From NCBI RefSeq assembly GCF_014656295.1, contig NZ_BNCD01000001.1, positions 248,001-312,000 on the forward strand: a DNA stretch of 64,000 nt. The letters run 5' to 3'. Of the stretch, positions 26,857 through 36,446 are shown piece after piece. The DNA comes from Streptomyces sulfonofaciens. Lineage in GTDB: Bacteria; Actinomycetota; Actinomycetes; Streptomycetales; Streptomycetaceae. The notes beneath the pieces were generated by a model. That model made no database searches. It worked only from the letters and a program-made list of their open reading frames with translations, and was not told the DNA's origin. The position numbers and the translations under genes are program-made. Position 1 is the stretch's first letter. Every line of letters starts with the position of its first letter.

Positions 26857-29800
26857 ATGTCCACGCAGCCTGGCCATTTGCCTGAATTGTCCTTCGGCGT
26901 CCTCGCCCCCCGCCTGTCCGAGCTGTCCCTGCGCGACGCGCACCGGCTCGGCCGCAGGCTGGAAGGCGCGCGCCGGATCCGTAAACCCGAGGCCAGGTCC
27001 GCCGTACTCGCCGAGATAGCGGCCGAGGTCGAGCGGGCCGAGGCCCGCATCGCCGTGCGCGCGGCGCGCCTGCCCGCGGTCACCTATCCCGAGCAACTCC
27101 CGGTCAGCCAGAAGAAGGACGAGATCCTGGCGGCCGTCCGCGACCACCAGGTGGTGATCGTCGCGGGTGAGACCGGCTCCGGCAAGACGACCCAGATCCC
27201 GAAGATCTGCCTGGAGCTGGGCCGCGGTGTGCGCGGCATGATCGGGCACACCCAGCCCCGCCGGATCGCGGCCCGCACGGTCGCGGAGCGCGTGGCCGAG
27301 GAGCTGTCCACGCCCCTGGGCGAGGCGGTCGGCTGGAAGGTCCGCTTCACCGACCAGGTCGACCCGGACGGCACCTTCGTCAAGCTGATGACCGACGGCA
27401 TCCTGCTCGCCGAGATCCAGACCGACCGCGAGCTGCGCGCGTACGACACGATCATCATCGACGAGGCCCACGAGCGGTCCCTGAACATCGACTTCCTGCT
27501 CGGCTACCTGGCCCAGTTGCTGCCCAGGCGCCCGGACCTGAAGGTGGTGATCACCTCCGCCACCATCGACCCCGAACGCTTCTCGCGGCACTTCGGCGAC
27601 GCCCCGATCGTCGAGGTCAGCGGCCGCACGTACCCGGTGGAGGTGCGCTACAGGCCGCTCCTCGAAGAGGCCGCACCCGGCAGCGACGGCATCGGCGCGG
27701 ACGCCGACCGCGACCAGATCACCGCGATCACCGACGCCGTCGAGGAACTGATGGCCGAGGGCCGGGGCGACATCCTGGTGTTCCTCTCCGGCGAGCGCGA
27801 GATCCGCGACACCGCGGAGGCGCTGGAGAAGAAGAAGTACAGATTCACCGAGGTCCTGCCGCTCTACGCCCGCCTCTCGCACGCCGAGCAGCACCGCGTC
27901 TTCCAGCGGCCCGCCGCGGGCACGGCCCGCCGCATCGTCCTCGCCACCAACGTCGCCGAGACCTCCCTCACGGTCCCCGGCATCAAGTACGTCATCGACC
28001 CCGGCACGGCCCGCATCTCCCGCTACAGCCACCGCACCAAGGTGCAGCGGCTGCCCATCGAGGCGATCAGCCAGGCGAGCGCCAACCAGCGCAAGGGCCG
28101 CTGCGGCCGCACCTCGGACGGCATCTGCATCCGGCTCTACTCGGAGGAGGACTTCGCCGCCCGCCCCGAGTTCACCGACGCGGAGATCCTCCGCACCAAC
28201 CTGGCCTCCGTCATCCTCCAGATGACCGCGGCGGGACTCGGCGACATCGAGAAGTTCCCCTTCATCGACCCTCCGGACCACCGCAACATCCGCGACGGCC
28301 TCCAACTCCTCGCGGAACTCGGCGCGCTCGACCCCGAGCAGAAGGACGTCCGCGGGCGCCTCACCCCGATGGGCCGCAAGCTCGCCCAGCTCCCGGTGGA
28401 CCCGCGGCTGGCCCGGATGGTCGTCGAGGCCGACCGCAACGGCTGCGTCCGGGAGGTCATGGTGATCGCCGCGGCCCTGTCGATCCAGGACCCCCGCGAG
28501 CGCCCGGCCGACAAACAGGCCCAGGCCGACCAGCAGCACGCCCGCTTCAAGGACGAGACGAGCGACTTCCTCGCGTACCTGAACCTCTGGCGGTACCTGC
28601 GCGAGCAGCAGGAGGCCCGCGGCTCCTCGTCGTTCCGGCGGATGTGCAGGTCCGAGTACCTGAACTTCCTGCGCGTACGCGAATGGCAGGACATCTACAG
28701 CCAGCTACGCACCGTCGCGCGGCAGATGGGCATCCACGTCAACGAGGACGACGCCGCCGACCAGCAGATCCACATCTCCCTGCTGGCCGGACTGCTCTCC
28801 CACATCGGCATGAAGGACACCCAGGACGGCAAGTCCACCGACACCGCGAAGCGGCAGGGCGAGGGGGCCAGGCGCTCCTCGCGCAACGAGTACCTGGGTG
28901 CGCGCAACGCCAAGTTCGCCGTCTTCCCCGGCTCCGCCCTCTTCAAGAAACCGCCCCGCTTCCTCATGTCGGCGGAACTGGTCGAGACCTCCCGGCTGTG
29001 GGCCCGCGTCAACGCCCGCATCGAGCCGGAATGGGTCGAGCCGCTGGCCGGGCACCTGGTCAAGCGCACCTATTCGGAGCCGCACTGGGAGAAGGACCAG
29101 GCGGCCGTGATGGCGTACGAGAAGGTGACCCTGTACGGCGTCCCGATCGTGGCGCACCGCAAGGTCAACTACGGCCGGATCGACCCGGAGCTCTCCAGGG
29201 AGCTTTTCATCCGCAACGCCCTGGTGGAAGGCGACTGGCGCACGCACCACAAGTTCTTCGCCGCCAACCGCAGGCTGCTCACCGAGGTCGAGGACCTCGA
29301 ACACCGCGCCCGCCGCCGGGACATCCTCGTCGACGACGAGGCGCTCTTCGACTTCTACGACCAGCGGGTGCCCGAGCACGTCGTCTCCGGCGCTCACTTC
29401 GACTCCTGGTGGAAGGAGCAGCTCCGGCGCGGCGGCCAGGCCGCGGAACTGCTCGACTTCGAGCGCTCCATGCTCATCAACGAGAAGGCCGGCCGGGTCA
29501 CCAAGGACGACTACCCGGACACCTGGCACCAGGGCCGGCTGAGGTTCCGGGTGACCTACCAGTTCGAGCCCGGCGCCGACGCGGACGGCGTCACCGTGCA
29601 CATCCCGCTCCAGGTGCTCAACCAGGTCACCTCCGAGGGCTTCGACTGGCAGATCCCGGGCCTGCGCGAAGAGGTCGTCACCGAGCTGATCCGCTCCCTG
29701 CCCAAGCAGATCCGCCGGCACTGCGTGCCCGCGCCCGACTACGCCAGGAAGTTCCTGGAACGGGCGGTGCCCCTCCAGGAGCCGCTGGCGACCACGCTGG

Positions 29801-30927
29801 CCAGGGAACTGCGGCAGATGGTCGGCGTCCCGCTCGGCCCGGACGACTTCGACTGGGCGAAGGTCCCCGACCACCTGCGGATCACCTTCCGCATCACCGA
29901 CGAGCGGCGCCGCAAGCTCGACGACCGGGACGGCCCCACCGAGGACAAGGACCTGGAGGCGCTGCGGCTGCGGCTGCGGCCCAAGGCCCGCAAGGCGCTC
30001 TCGCGGGCCGCCGCGGCGACCGCCGAGCGCTCGGGCGGCGAGGCGATCGAGCGCAGCGGCCTGACCGACTGGACGATCGGCTCCCTGCCGCGGGTCTTCG
30101 AGACGAAGCGGGCCGGCCAGCCCGTCAAGGCGTACCCGGCGCTGGTCGACGACGGCCCCGCCGCGGGCACCGTCTCCGTACGGCTCTTCGACACCGAGGC
30201 CGAGCAGCAGGAGGCGATGCGCCGGGGCATCCGGCGCCTGATCGTCCGCAACATCCCGGTGAACCCGGCGAAGTTCGCCGCGGACCGGCTCACCAACCCG
30301 CAGAAGCTCGCCCTGTCCGCGAACCCGCACGGCTCCGTGCAGGCCCTCTTCGAGGACTGCGCCACGGCCGCCGCCGACCGCCTCATCGCCGACGCCGGGG
30401 GCCCCGCGTGGGACGAGGAGTCGTACCGCAAGCTCTACGAGAAGGTGCGCGCCGACATCGTCGACACCACGGGGCGCACGGTCGGCCAGGTGCAGCAGGT
30501 GCTGGCCGCCTGGCAGTCCTGCGAGCGCCGGCTGAAGTCCACCCGCAGCCCGGCGCTGGCGGCCAACCTGGCGGACGTGCGCGACCAGCTCGCGGCGCTC
30601 GTCGGGCCCGGCTTCGTCACGGCGACCGGCCTGGCCCGGCTGCCGGACCTGATGCGCTACCTGGTCGCCGCGGACCGCAGACTCCAGCAGATGCCGGCCA
30701 ACGCCCAGCGGGACTCGACGCGGATGGCGAAGATCCACGAGATGCGGGACGAGTACGCCTGGCTGCTGGAACAGCTCCCCAAGGGGCGTCCGGTCCCGCA
30801 GGAGGTGCGCGACATCCGCTGGATGATCGAGGAGTTGCGCGTCAGCTACTTCGCCCATGCGCTGGGCACGGCGTACCCGGTCTCGGACAAGCGCATCATC
30901 AAGGCGATCGACGCGGCGCTCGGGTAG
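26857..30927 (+). CDS. hrpA: ATP-dependent RNA helicase HrpA
   Basis: A 1356-residue DEAH-box helicase of the HrpA family. Residues about 104-112 are Walker A (GETGSGKTTQIPK). The DEAH box is near 201 (IIIDEAHERSLN), followed by SATIDPERFS (motif III) and QRKGRCGRTSDG (motif VI). Helicase-associated and OB-fold regions follow, then the long HrpA-specific C-terminal domain (DUF3418, ending KRIIKAIDAAL). E. coli HrpA rescues stalled or collided ribosomes, and the same role is plausible here. The ATG at 26857 has only a distant GAGGTGA, so the exact start is less certain. A tRNA-Asp gene follows. Confidence 0.94.
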   Translation: MSTQPGHLPELSFGVLAPRLSELSLRDAHRLGRRLEGARRIRKPEARSAVLAEIAAEVERAEARIAVRAARLPAVTYPEQLPVSQKKDEILAAVRDHQVVIVAGETGSGKTTQIPKICLELGRGVRGMIGHTQPRRIAARTVAERVAEELSTPLGEAVGWKVRFTDQVDPDGTFVKLMTDGILLAEIQTDRELRAYDTIIIDEAHERSLNIDFLLGYLAQLLPRRPDLKVVITSATIDPERFSRHFGDAPIVEVSGRTYPVEVRYRPLLEEAAPGSDGIGADADRDQITAITDAVEELMAEGRGDILVFLSGEREIRDTAEALEKKKYRFTEVLPLYARLSHAEQHRVFQRPAAGTARRIVLATNVAETSLTVPGIKYVIDPGTARISRYSHRTKVQRLPIEAISQASANQRKGRCGRTSDGICIRLYSEEDFAARPEFTDAEILRTNLASVILQMTAAGLGDIEKFPFIDPPDHRNIRDGLQLLAELGALDPEQKDVRGRLTPMGRKLAQLPVDPRLARMVVEADRNGCVREVMVIAAALSIQDPRERPADKQAQADQQHARFKDETSDFLAYLNLWRYLREQQEARGSSSFRRMCRSEYLNFLRVREWQDIYSQLRTVARQMGIHVNEDDAADQQIHISLLAGLLSHIGMKDTQDGKSTDTAKRQGEGARRSSRNEYLGARNAKFAVFPGSALFKKPPRFLMSAELVETSRLWARVNARIEPEWVEPLAGHLVKRTYSEPHWEKDQAAVMAYEKVTLYGVPIVAHRKVNYGRIDPELSRELFIRNALVEGDWRTHHKFFAANRRLLTEVEDLEHRARRRDILVDDEALFDFYDQRVPEHVVSGAHFDSWWKEQLRRGGQAAELLDFERSMLINEKAGRVTKDDYPDTWHQGRLRFRVTYQFEPGADADGVTVHIPLQVLNQVTSEGFDWQIPGLREEVVTELIRSLPKQIRRHCVPAPDYARKFLERAVPLQEPLATTLARELRQMVGVPLGPDDFDWAKVPDHLRITFRITDERRRKLDDRDGPTEDKDLEALRLRLRPKARKALSRAAAATAERSGGEAIERSGLTDWTIGSLPRVFETKRAGQPVKAYPALVDDGPAAGTVSVRLFDTEAEQQEAMRRGIRRLIVRNIPVNPAKFAADRLTNPQKLALSANPHGSVQALFEDCATAAADRLIADAGGPAWDEESYRKLYEKVRADIVDTTGRTVGQVQQVLAAWQSCERRLKSTRSPALAANLADVRDQLAALVGPGFVTATGLARLPDLMRYLVAADRRLQQMPANAQRDSTRMAKIHEMRDEYAWLLEQLPKGRPVPQEVRDIRWMIEELRVSYFAHALGTAYPVSDKRIIKAIDAALG

Positions 30928-30961
30928 CCGGCGGCGCCGGTGCGCGCGCCGCCGGTCCGGG

Positions 30962-30992
30962 TTCGACCTCCGGTCCTGCCCTGCTGTACAGT
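30962..30992 (+). promoter_or_regulatory. putative promoter of tRNA-Asp
   Basis: TACAGT (30987-30992) lies 43 nt before the tRNA, with a TTCGAC 19 nt further upstream. The spacing is long, so only the -10 is moderately supported. Confidence 0.35.
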
Positions 30993-31035
30993 CTCGTTTC
31001 GCAGCACAGCGCAGTACTCGGTGCCGCACCCTCCA

Positions 31036-31110
31036 GGTCCTGTGGAGCAGTTTGGAGTGCTCGCCACCCTGTCAAGGTGGAGGCCGCGGGTTCAAATCCC
31101 GTCAGGACCG
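31036..31110 (+). tRNA. tRNA-Asp (GTC)
   Basis: Cloverleaf of 75 nt: acceptor GGTCCTG pairs with CAGGACC, D arm GAGC/GCTC, anticodon stem CCACC/GGTGG with loop CTGTCAA (anticodon GTC), and T arm GCGGG-TTCAAAT-CCCGT. The CCA end is not encoded. A T-tailed terminator follows. Confidence 0.93.
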
Positions 31111-31124
31111 CCCGATGGGCACCC

Positions 31125-31156
31125 GCCCGCAACCCTCACGAGGTTGCGGGCTTTTT
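31125..31156 (+). terminator. Rho-independent terminator of tRNA-Asp
   Basis: 10-bp stem (GCCCGCAACC and complement), 7-nt loop, then TTTTT. It is one of the few classic intrinsic terminators in the window. Confidence 0.88.
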
Positions 31157-31198
31157 CATGTGCGGTACCCCGGCGCACCGGCCGCATGTGACGGCACC

Positions 31199-31316
31199 TC
31201 GGCCCGACGACGGCTCGGCTCGACAGCGACTCGGCTCGACAGCGACTCGGCTCGACGACGGCTCGGCTCGACGGCGCCTCTCGGCTCGACGACGGCTCTC
31301 GGCTCGACAGCGGCTC
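31199..31316. repeat. tandem repeat of a 16-18 bp unit
   Basis: About seven copies of ACGACGGCTCGGCTCG / ACAGCGACTCGGCTCG in a row, right after the tRNA-Asp terminator. Unit length drifts from 16 to 18 bp in the later copies. Each unit has the potential to pair with CGAGCCG-like sequence only weakly, so a simple minisatellite is the best description. Confidence 0.75.
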
Positions 31317-31926
31317 GTGTCGGAGCGCCGGTGCCTCGGAGCCCCGGAGAGCCGGCACCCCGTGCCGGCACGCCCGAGCCCCCTCCTAGCCCGCAGGAGC
31401 CCCCTCCAAGCCCGCAGGAGCCCCGTCCAGGCGCGCCGGTGCCCTCGTAACCGTCCGGGCGCCGCGGCCGCGCCCGCGGAGCCGTGGGGGCCGTACAGAC
31501 CGCCTGTCGGACCCGCCGCCCGGGCGCCGCCCGCTCCGCCTCCCCTACGCCGGGGTCCCGGCGTTGCGTCCGCCGTACGGCCCTCGCCCCGTACGCCCGC
31601 CCCCTCCGCCCTTCCGTGCACCGGCGCACTCCGCACCCCGCGCACCCAATGAATTTTCGGCCTACTACATGTGCACCCCACCCCGCGCGCTGTCACCCGG
31701 CATCCGGCATATGCAGCCGCATTGACGGTGTGAAGAACACGGATAAGAGGTACTTTTTCCAGTCGTTCGCACGAGTGCCGAGCAGAGGACACCCGCTGTC
31801 CGGATGCACATGTTCTCCCGGCCGAACCCCCGACGATCATCGCGCTGCGTCTTGACCGCATCACATTCCGTCGGTACTCAGACATGTGGGACCGCTGCCC
31901 GTCGCCAGCGGCCATGGAGGTGGGGC
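31317..31926. other. intergenic region before the DUF6274 gene
   Basis: About 600 bp without a gene. It starts with short direct repeats of AGCCCGCAGGAGCCCC and becomes AT-richer from 31650, where a TTGACG (31722-31727) may be the -35 of a promoter for the DUF6274 gene. Confidence 0.4.
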
Positions 31927-32148
31927 ATGCCGGCATCCGCGAGGCACGAGACGCGCGCTCTTCTGCGCGCCCATCTGTCGGCCGCGACCGGCTACCGCCA
32001 TCTGACCCGCCGCTGCCCGATATGCCACCAGCTCCAGCGGCTCGCCATGGAGCCCGCTCAGCTTCCCGCGGCAGTCTCCGGCACCCAAGGGGCCACGCGC
32101 ACCCCACGGGCGCCCCAGCCGGGCGACGAGGGCCCTCCAGGGGCCTGA
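31927..32148 (+). CDS. DUF6274 family protein
   Basis: A 73-residue protein recognised from ARHETRALLRAHLSAATGYR and the CPICHQL motif, a small conserved Streptomyces family next to bldC. The CxxC-His arrangement (RRCPICHQL) could bind zinc, but only two cysteines are present, so this is uncertain. GGAGGTGGGGC precedes the ATG. It converges on bldC across a 750-bp gap. Function unknown. Confidence 0.72.
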   Translation: MPASARHETRALLRAHLSAATGYRHLTRRCPICHQLQRLAMEPAQLPAAVSGTQGATRTPRAPQPGDEGPPGA

Positions 32149-32738
32149 CGCCACCGGGCCCCGGGACGCCGCCCGCCGGGCCGCACACAGGCGCCGACGC
32201 GCCCGCCGCGCACCCGCGCCGGCGCACCCGCCCGCACACCGGGACCCGCACACCGGCGACCCGTCCGCCCGACGGCCGCCCGCCCCGCCGCCCGGACACC
32301 CGCGCGGGCGGCCGCCCGGACACCTGTACGAGTGCACTCCTGCGGCATCGGTCGGCGCGCCGCGCTGCATCGAGACGCCCGGACACCGATCCTTGTACCG
32401 GACCTCGGCTCGAAGGCTCCACCCGTGCGCCACCCCGCGCACGGACGCGCCCCAATAACGCACGAGCAACCCGAACAACAAGCACCCTGCAACGTGACGG
32501 GTGTCACGGAATATTTTTCGGTGTCCACCCCACCAAGCCCTCCCCTACAACTGGTCAATTTAATATGTGCAATTGCACTACCCTCTGAGCGCCTCCGCTC
32601 CCTCCTCAGTGACCCCCACCCCCGGCGCACACCCCACCCGTCCGAGGATGTGATCGCGGGCCACAAGTGCGCCCCGCAGCACCCCCGTCCAGCGCCGGCG
32701 CACACTCACCGACCGCGCGCCCTACGCCGTCCGGGCAC
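32149..32738. other. long non-coding stretch between DUF6274 and the bldC terminator
   Basis: No gene is supported. Positions 32495-32600 are strikingly AT-rich for this genome and include a perfect 12-bp palindrome GTGCAATTGCAC (32567-32578), two AATT boxes 10 bp apart and a GTGAC-N4-GTCAC repeat (near 32495). Confidence 0.5.
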
Positions 32739-32779
32739 AAAAAAGATCGCGCTGGACCCGGCGGAGTCCAGCGCGATCT
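32739..32779 (-). terminator. Rho-independent terminator of bldC
   Basis: On the minus strand a perfect 14-bp stem (GTCCAGCGCGATCT arm at the 3' side) with an 8-nt loop is followed by TTTTTT. It lies 127 bp beyond the bldC stop. Confidence 0.88.
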
Positions 32780-32905
32780 ACGACGCACCCTTTGTCATGT
32801 ACCCGTGGGTGGGACCTGTTGGGGCAGGACCCTCGTCGTGTGGAGCTGAGGTCCGGGCCTGCTGCGGGTTGGGGGAACCCGCGAAATGCCCGGGTTATGC
32901 GGTTT

Positions 32906-33112
32906 TCAGGCTTCGCTGCGCTGCTGCGGGATGCCCGCGAGCAGCGCGCGGACCTCCGCCTCGCGGTAACGGCGATGCCCGCCGAGCGTGCGGATCGACG
33001 TGAGCTTGCCGGCCTTCGCCCAGCGCGTCACCGTCTTCGGGTCGACGCGGAACATGGTGGCAACCTCAGCGGGGGTCAGCAGCGGCTCGGCATCAGGGGT
33101 GCGAGCGGTCAT
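32906..33112 (-). CDS. bldC: developmental regulator BldC
   Basis: A 68-residue single-domain MerR-like DNA-binding protein: LLTPAEVATMFRVDPKTVTR is the helix-turn-helix and SIRTLGGHRRYREAEVRALL the wing. It appears identical or nearly so to S. coelicolor BldC. It holds back sporulation genes during vegetative growth and binds direct repeats cooperatively. It lacks the MerR dimerisation helix, as expected. GAGGAGG is 7 nt before ATG 33112. Its leader contains an 8-bp inverted repeat. Confidence 0.96.
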   Translation of the reverse strand: MTARTPDAEPLLTPAEVATMFRVDPKTVTRWAKAGKLTSIRTLGGHRRYREAEVRALLAGIPQQRSEA

Positions 33113-33128
33113 GAGCGGCCTCCTCGGG

Positions 33129-33150
33129 AGAACCGAACCTTCTCGGTTCT
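33129..33150 (-). promoter_or_regulatory. inverted repeat in the bldC leader
   Basis: Perfect 8-bp inverted repeat AGAACCGA-N6-TCGGTTCT, 17 bp upstream of the bldC ATG and just before the ribosome site. It could be an operator or an mRNA hairpin that limits translation. Confidence 0.4.
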
Positions 33151-33730
33151 TTCCTCTAAATTCTGCACCTTGACCCGCGTTGCCCGAAATGGCGGACGCG
33201 GGTCGAGTCGGTTATAGGACGAACGGCTTGTCCTCGGCACTACAACTACACCATCTGTCCAGCCGCGTCGGCCAAACCGATGGAATTGCCCTCCCAGGTG
33301 TTCATCAGCGACGGAAGCCGATGGACCGTGCCATAGCGGACAGTCACCCCACTGTGACGATCAGTCACTGAGCGATCACCAGAGACAACAGCGCCCCCCA
33401 AAGCGTGCAATGCTGGGCAACCCACCCATAGATGGATGGAAAGAGTCTTCCCCGGACTCCTTGTCCTATTTTGGCACGAGGAGGGGCGATGGACGCAAGA
33501 GCACTGAAAGTGCGGTCCATCACGCTTGGCGTGAAAACCCGGGAAGGGACCTCCGTCCCTCACGCCCCGTCCCCCGGCTCCCGAGCGGCCGTTCCGGTAG
33601 GCCCCGAAGGGACCCGGCTACCGTCTCACCACCCGGGGAACATCCTCGGGCCCCTCGCACGGCCCGCGCGCCCCGGCGCGGGGGAGGAGCCCCAACTGCA
33701 CCGCCGCCGGGCGCGGGTGCCCGGCCGGGG
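33151..33730. other. bldC upstream region
   Basis: 580 bp between bldC and the next minus-strand gene. It must hold the bldC promoter. A short GC hairpin at 33663-33682 may end transcription of the upstream gene. A plus-strand ATG at 33489 has a strong purine leader, but its frame runs antisense into the 33731 gene. Confidence 0.4.
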
Positions 33731-34564
33731 TCAGTTCGCCGACTGCCTCTCCCGCACCGTCCGCCAGCGCTCCACCAGACGGGCGTAGGCCTCGCCCGCG
33801 CCCTCGCCGTCGCCCTTGCGCAGCGCCTCGATGCCCTCGGCGACGTCCGCGGCCGAGTGGTCGCCGGCCAGGTGCTCCTCGGAGAGCGCGTGCACCAGGC
33901 CCCCGTAGTCCAGTTCGACCATCGAGCGCGGGTGGAACTCCTCCAGCCAGCGGCCGACGTCGAACAGGCCCTCGATCAGCGGCCCTTCGTCGAGCGTCTC
34001 CTTGAGCGCCTTCAGACCGCGCGCCACCCGTCGTCTGGCCTGCACCATCGGGGTGCGGTAGCGCAGCAGCGGGGGCGTCTGCCCGGACCGCTTCTCGTAC
34101 GCGCGCTCCTCGTCGGAGACCAGGACGAACCAGTTCAGCGGGACGTGCCAGGTCGCGGTGCGGATCCAGGGGCGGGCGTCCGGGTTCAGCGCGCGCCAGC
34201 GCTCGTAGTCGGCCGCCGTCTGGCGGCGCACCACGGGCGGCAGCACCGCGTCGAGCACCGGCGGGAGCAGCTCGCCGTCCAGCGCGTCCAGCGCCTGCCA
34301 GCCGCGCAGCCGGGTGCGCCAGGGGCAGACGCACAGCACCCCGTCGACCTCCGCCACGAACGCGTCGTCGCTCTCGTGCACCGGAACCGGTACCGGCGGC
34401 GTGGGCAGCAGGTCGGCGAGCGAGCGGCGCAGCTCGTCCTGGTACGAGGGGCGGTCCCGGCGCTCCGCATAGCGCGCCCAATGGGTCCGCTCGGGCTCGG
34501 GAAAGGCGGCCAGCGGCTCGTACACGCGCAGGTAGGACGCGTACGGCACGATCAGCGAGGACAC
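33731..34564 (-). CDS. conserved Streptomyces hypothetical protein
   Basis: A 277-residue soluble protein without a recognised domain. It begins VSSLIVPYASYLRVYEPLAA and contains VDGVLCVCPWRTRLRGWQAL, TATWHVPLNWFVLVSDEER and RTPMVQARRRVARGLKALK. A homologue lies between bldC and the leucine dehydrogenase gene in S. coelicolor as I recall, so the neighbourhood is conserved. GTG 34564 has AGGAG 8 nt upstream. It is divergent from the dehydrogenase gene. No function can be given. Confidence 0.7.
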   Translation of the reverse strand: MSSLIVPYASYLRVYEPLAAFPEPERTHWARYAERRDRPSYQDELRRSLADLLPTPPVPVPVHESDDAFVAEVDGVLCVCPWRTRLRGWQALDALDGELLPPVLDAVLPPVVRRQTAADYERWRALNPDARPWIRTATWHVPLNWFVLVSDEERAYEKRSGQTPPLLRYRTPMVQARRRVARGLKALKETLDEGPLIEGLFDVGRWLEEFHPRSMVELDYGGLVHALSEEHLAGDHSAADVAEGIEALRKGDGEGAGEAYARLVERWRTVRERQSAN

Positions 34565-34827
34565 CTTGGGCACTCCTGCTGCCTCCCCTGTCGAAGCCCT
34601 GGAAAACGCCGGATGGAACCGGGAGGCTCCACCGGGAGCTCGTCGCCACCCAGCAAATCGTCCCATGCCCGTACTCCGCGAGAGGGTGATCCCCGGCACT
34701 GGACGATCGCCGGGCGCCCCGAGGCTCTAGTCTCATGCCCAACAGGCGTCCGCAGCGCTTCCCCTGCCACAAGCGGGGGTCCCCAGGGCTCCTCCCCACC
34801 CGCCGCAACTAACCGGGAGTCACCACA

Positions 34828-35937
34828 GTGACCGACGCGACCGACGGCGTCCTGCACACCCTGTTCGGCTCTGACCAGCATCCGGACCAAGGGGGACACG
34901 AGCAGGTCGTCCTCTGCCAGGACCGTGCCAGCGGCCTCAAGGCCGTCATCGCCATCCACTCGACCGCCCTGGGCCCCGCCCTCGGCGGCACCCGCTTCTA
35001 CCCGTACGCGACCGAGGACGAGGCGTTCACCGACGCACTCAACCTCGCGCGCGGGATGTCGTACAAGAACGCCATGGCCGGGCTCGACCACGGCGGCGGC
35101 AAGGCGGTGATCATCGGGGATCCGGAGCGGATCAAGTCGGAGGAGCTGCTGCTCGCGTACGGCCGCTGCGTGGCCTCCCTGGGCGGTCGCTACGTCACGG
35201 CGTGCGACGTGGGCACCTATGTGGCCGACATGGACGTCGTGGCGCGCGAGTGCCGCTGGACGACCGGCCGCTCGCCCGAGAACGGCGGCGCGGGCGACTC
35301 CTCCGTGCTCACCGCCTTCGGCGTCTTCCAGGGCATGCGGGCGTCGGCACAGCACCTGTGGGGAGCCCCGTCGCTGCGCGGCCGCACGGTCGGCATCGCG
35401 GGGGTCGGCAAGGTCGGCCACCACCTCGTGGGGCACCTCCTGGAGGACGGTGCGCGGGTCGTCGTCACGGACGTCCGCGAGGAGTCGGTCCGCCGTGTGA
35501 CCACCGCCCATCCCGAGGTCGAGGTCGTGTCGGGCACCGACGAGCTGATCCGCCGCCCCGGCCTCGACGTGTACGCCCCCTGCGCGCTGGGCGGCGCACT
35601 GGACGACGACACCGTGCCGGTGCTGACGGCGACCGTGGTGTGCGGCGCGGCCAACAACCAGCTCGCCCATCCGGGCGTCGAGAAGGACCTCGCCGACCGG
35701 GGGATCCTCTACGCGCCGGACTACGTCGTGAACTCCGGCGGCGTCATCCAGGTGGCCGACGAGCTCAGGGGCTTCGACTTCGAGCGGTGCCGGGCGAAGG
35801 CCGCGAAGATCTTCGACACCACGCTGGACATATTCGCTCGTGCGAAGGCCGACGGGATTCCGCCCGCCGCGGCGGCCGACCGCCTCGCCGAGCAGCGCAT
35901 CGCGGACGCCGCGGCCCGCCACCGCGTCCCCCGCTAG
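34828..35937 (+). CDS. vdh: valine/leucine dehydrogenase
   Basis: A 369-residue NAD-dependent Glu/Leu/Phe/Val dehydrogenase. The catalytic lysine lies in [13 protein letters not shown], and the Rossmann loop is [29 protein letters not shown] and [17 protein letters not shown] are typical of the leucine/valine group. It deaminates branched-chain amino acids, supplying precursors for fatty acids and polyketides. GTG 34828 has GGAG 8 nt upstream. A strong hairpin ends the transcript 30 nt after the stop. Substrate preference (valine or leucine) is not decided by sequence reading. Confidence 0.92.
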   Translation: MTDATDGVLHTLFGSDQHPDQGGHEQVVLCQDRASGLKAVIAIHSTALGPALGGTRFYPYATEDEAFTDALNLARGMSYKNAMAGLDHGGGKAVIIGDPERIKSEELLLAYGRCVASLGGRYVTACDVGTYVADMDVVARECRWTTGRSPENGGAGDSSVLTAFGVFQGMRASAQHLWGAPSLRGRTVGIAGVGKVGHHLVGHLLEDGARVVVTDVREESVRRVTTAHPEVEVVSGTDELIRRPGLDVYAPCALGGALDDDTVPVLTATVVCGAANNQLAHPGVEKDLADRGILYAPDYVVNSGGVIQVADELRGFDFERCRAKAAKIFDTTLDIFARAKADGIPPAAAADRLAEQRIADAAARHRVPR

Positions 35938-35966
35938 CACGCCGACCGACGGCACCCGCGCCGTCC

Positions 35967-35996
35967 GCCGCCCCCGGCCACCCGGCCGGGGGCGGC
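35967..35996 (+). terminator. hairpin terminator of the dehydrogenase gene
   Basis: Perfect 13-bp inverted repeat (arm GCCGCCCCCGGCC) with a 4-nt loop, 30 nt after the stop codon. Confidence 0.65.
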
Positions 35997-36446
35997 AACC
36001 CGGCCCCGGGGCGGCGACCCGGGGTCCCTGGCGCCACGGCCGACGGTGGAGCCACCCTGGGCCCCGCCGGCACCTGCTTCCCTCCCCCGGCTGCCCCGCC
36101 CCCCTTCCGGGGGTCTTCTTGGGGTGTCCGGGTCACCCCGCCGACCAGGCCGGACGGGTGGGGAAACCGTGTGCGGTACGGAGGGGCGCGCAGACGGGAG
36201 AGATGACTCACCCCCGTCGGCGGGTCGTGCCCCATAAGAGGCTAAAATCGGAGTTGACCAGCGGGGACAGGGCGCCTCGCCGGTCTCGCGCAGGGGCACG
36301 TCCTGTGGGCGACGTACCGTACAGGCGCGGAAGCAGGTACGGTTGAAGCCCTACGGACCGGTCTCTCCACGGAGGGCCCGTTCCAGATCATGAACGCGTG
36401 TCAAGACTCTGGGGCCGTCGAGCCCCGTCACCGAGGGGGTCGAGCC
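35997..36446. other. promoter region of the DUF3073 gene
   Basis: About 450 bp without a gene. An AT-richer window near 36230-36260 (GGCTAAAATCGGAGTTGACC) is the best promoter area, but I could not assign hexamers. Confidence 0.35.

Noticed and set aside
31136..32485. 449-codon minus-strand frame between tRNA-Asp and bldC
   Set aside because: It translates the tandem repeat and antisense of DUF6274; Arg/Gly/Ser-rich throughout.
33489..33788. Small plus-strand frame with a strong GGAGGGGCG leader
   Set aside because: No recognisable family, Pro/Arg/Gly-rich, and it overlaps the 3' end of the minus-strand gene at 33731; RNA-seq could revive it.
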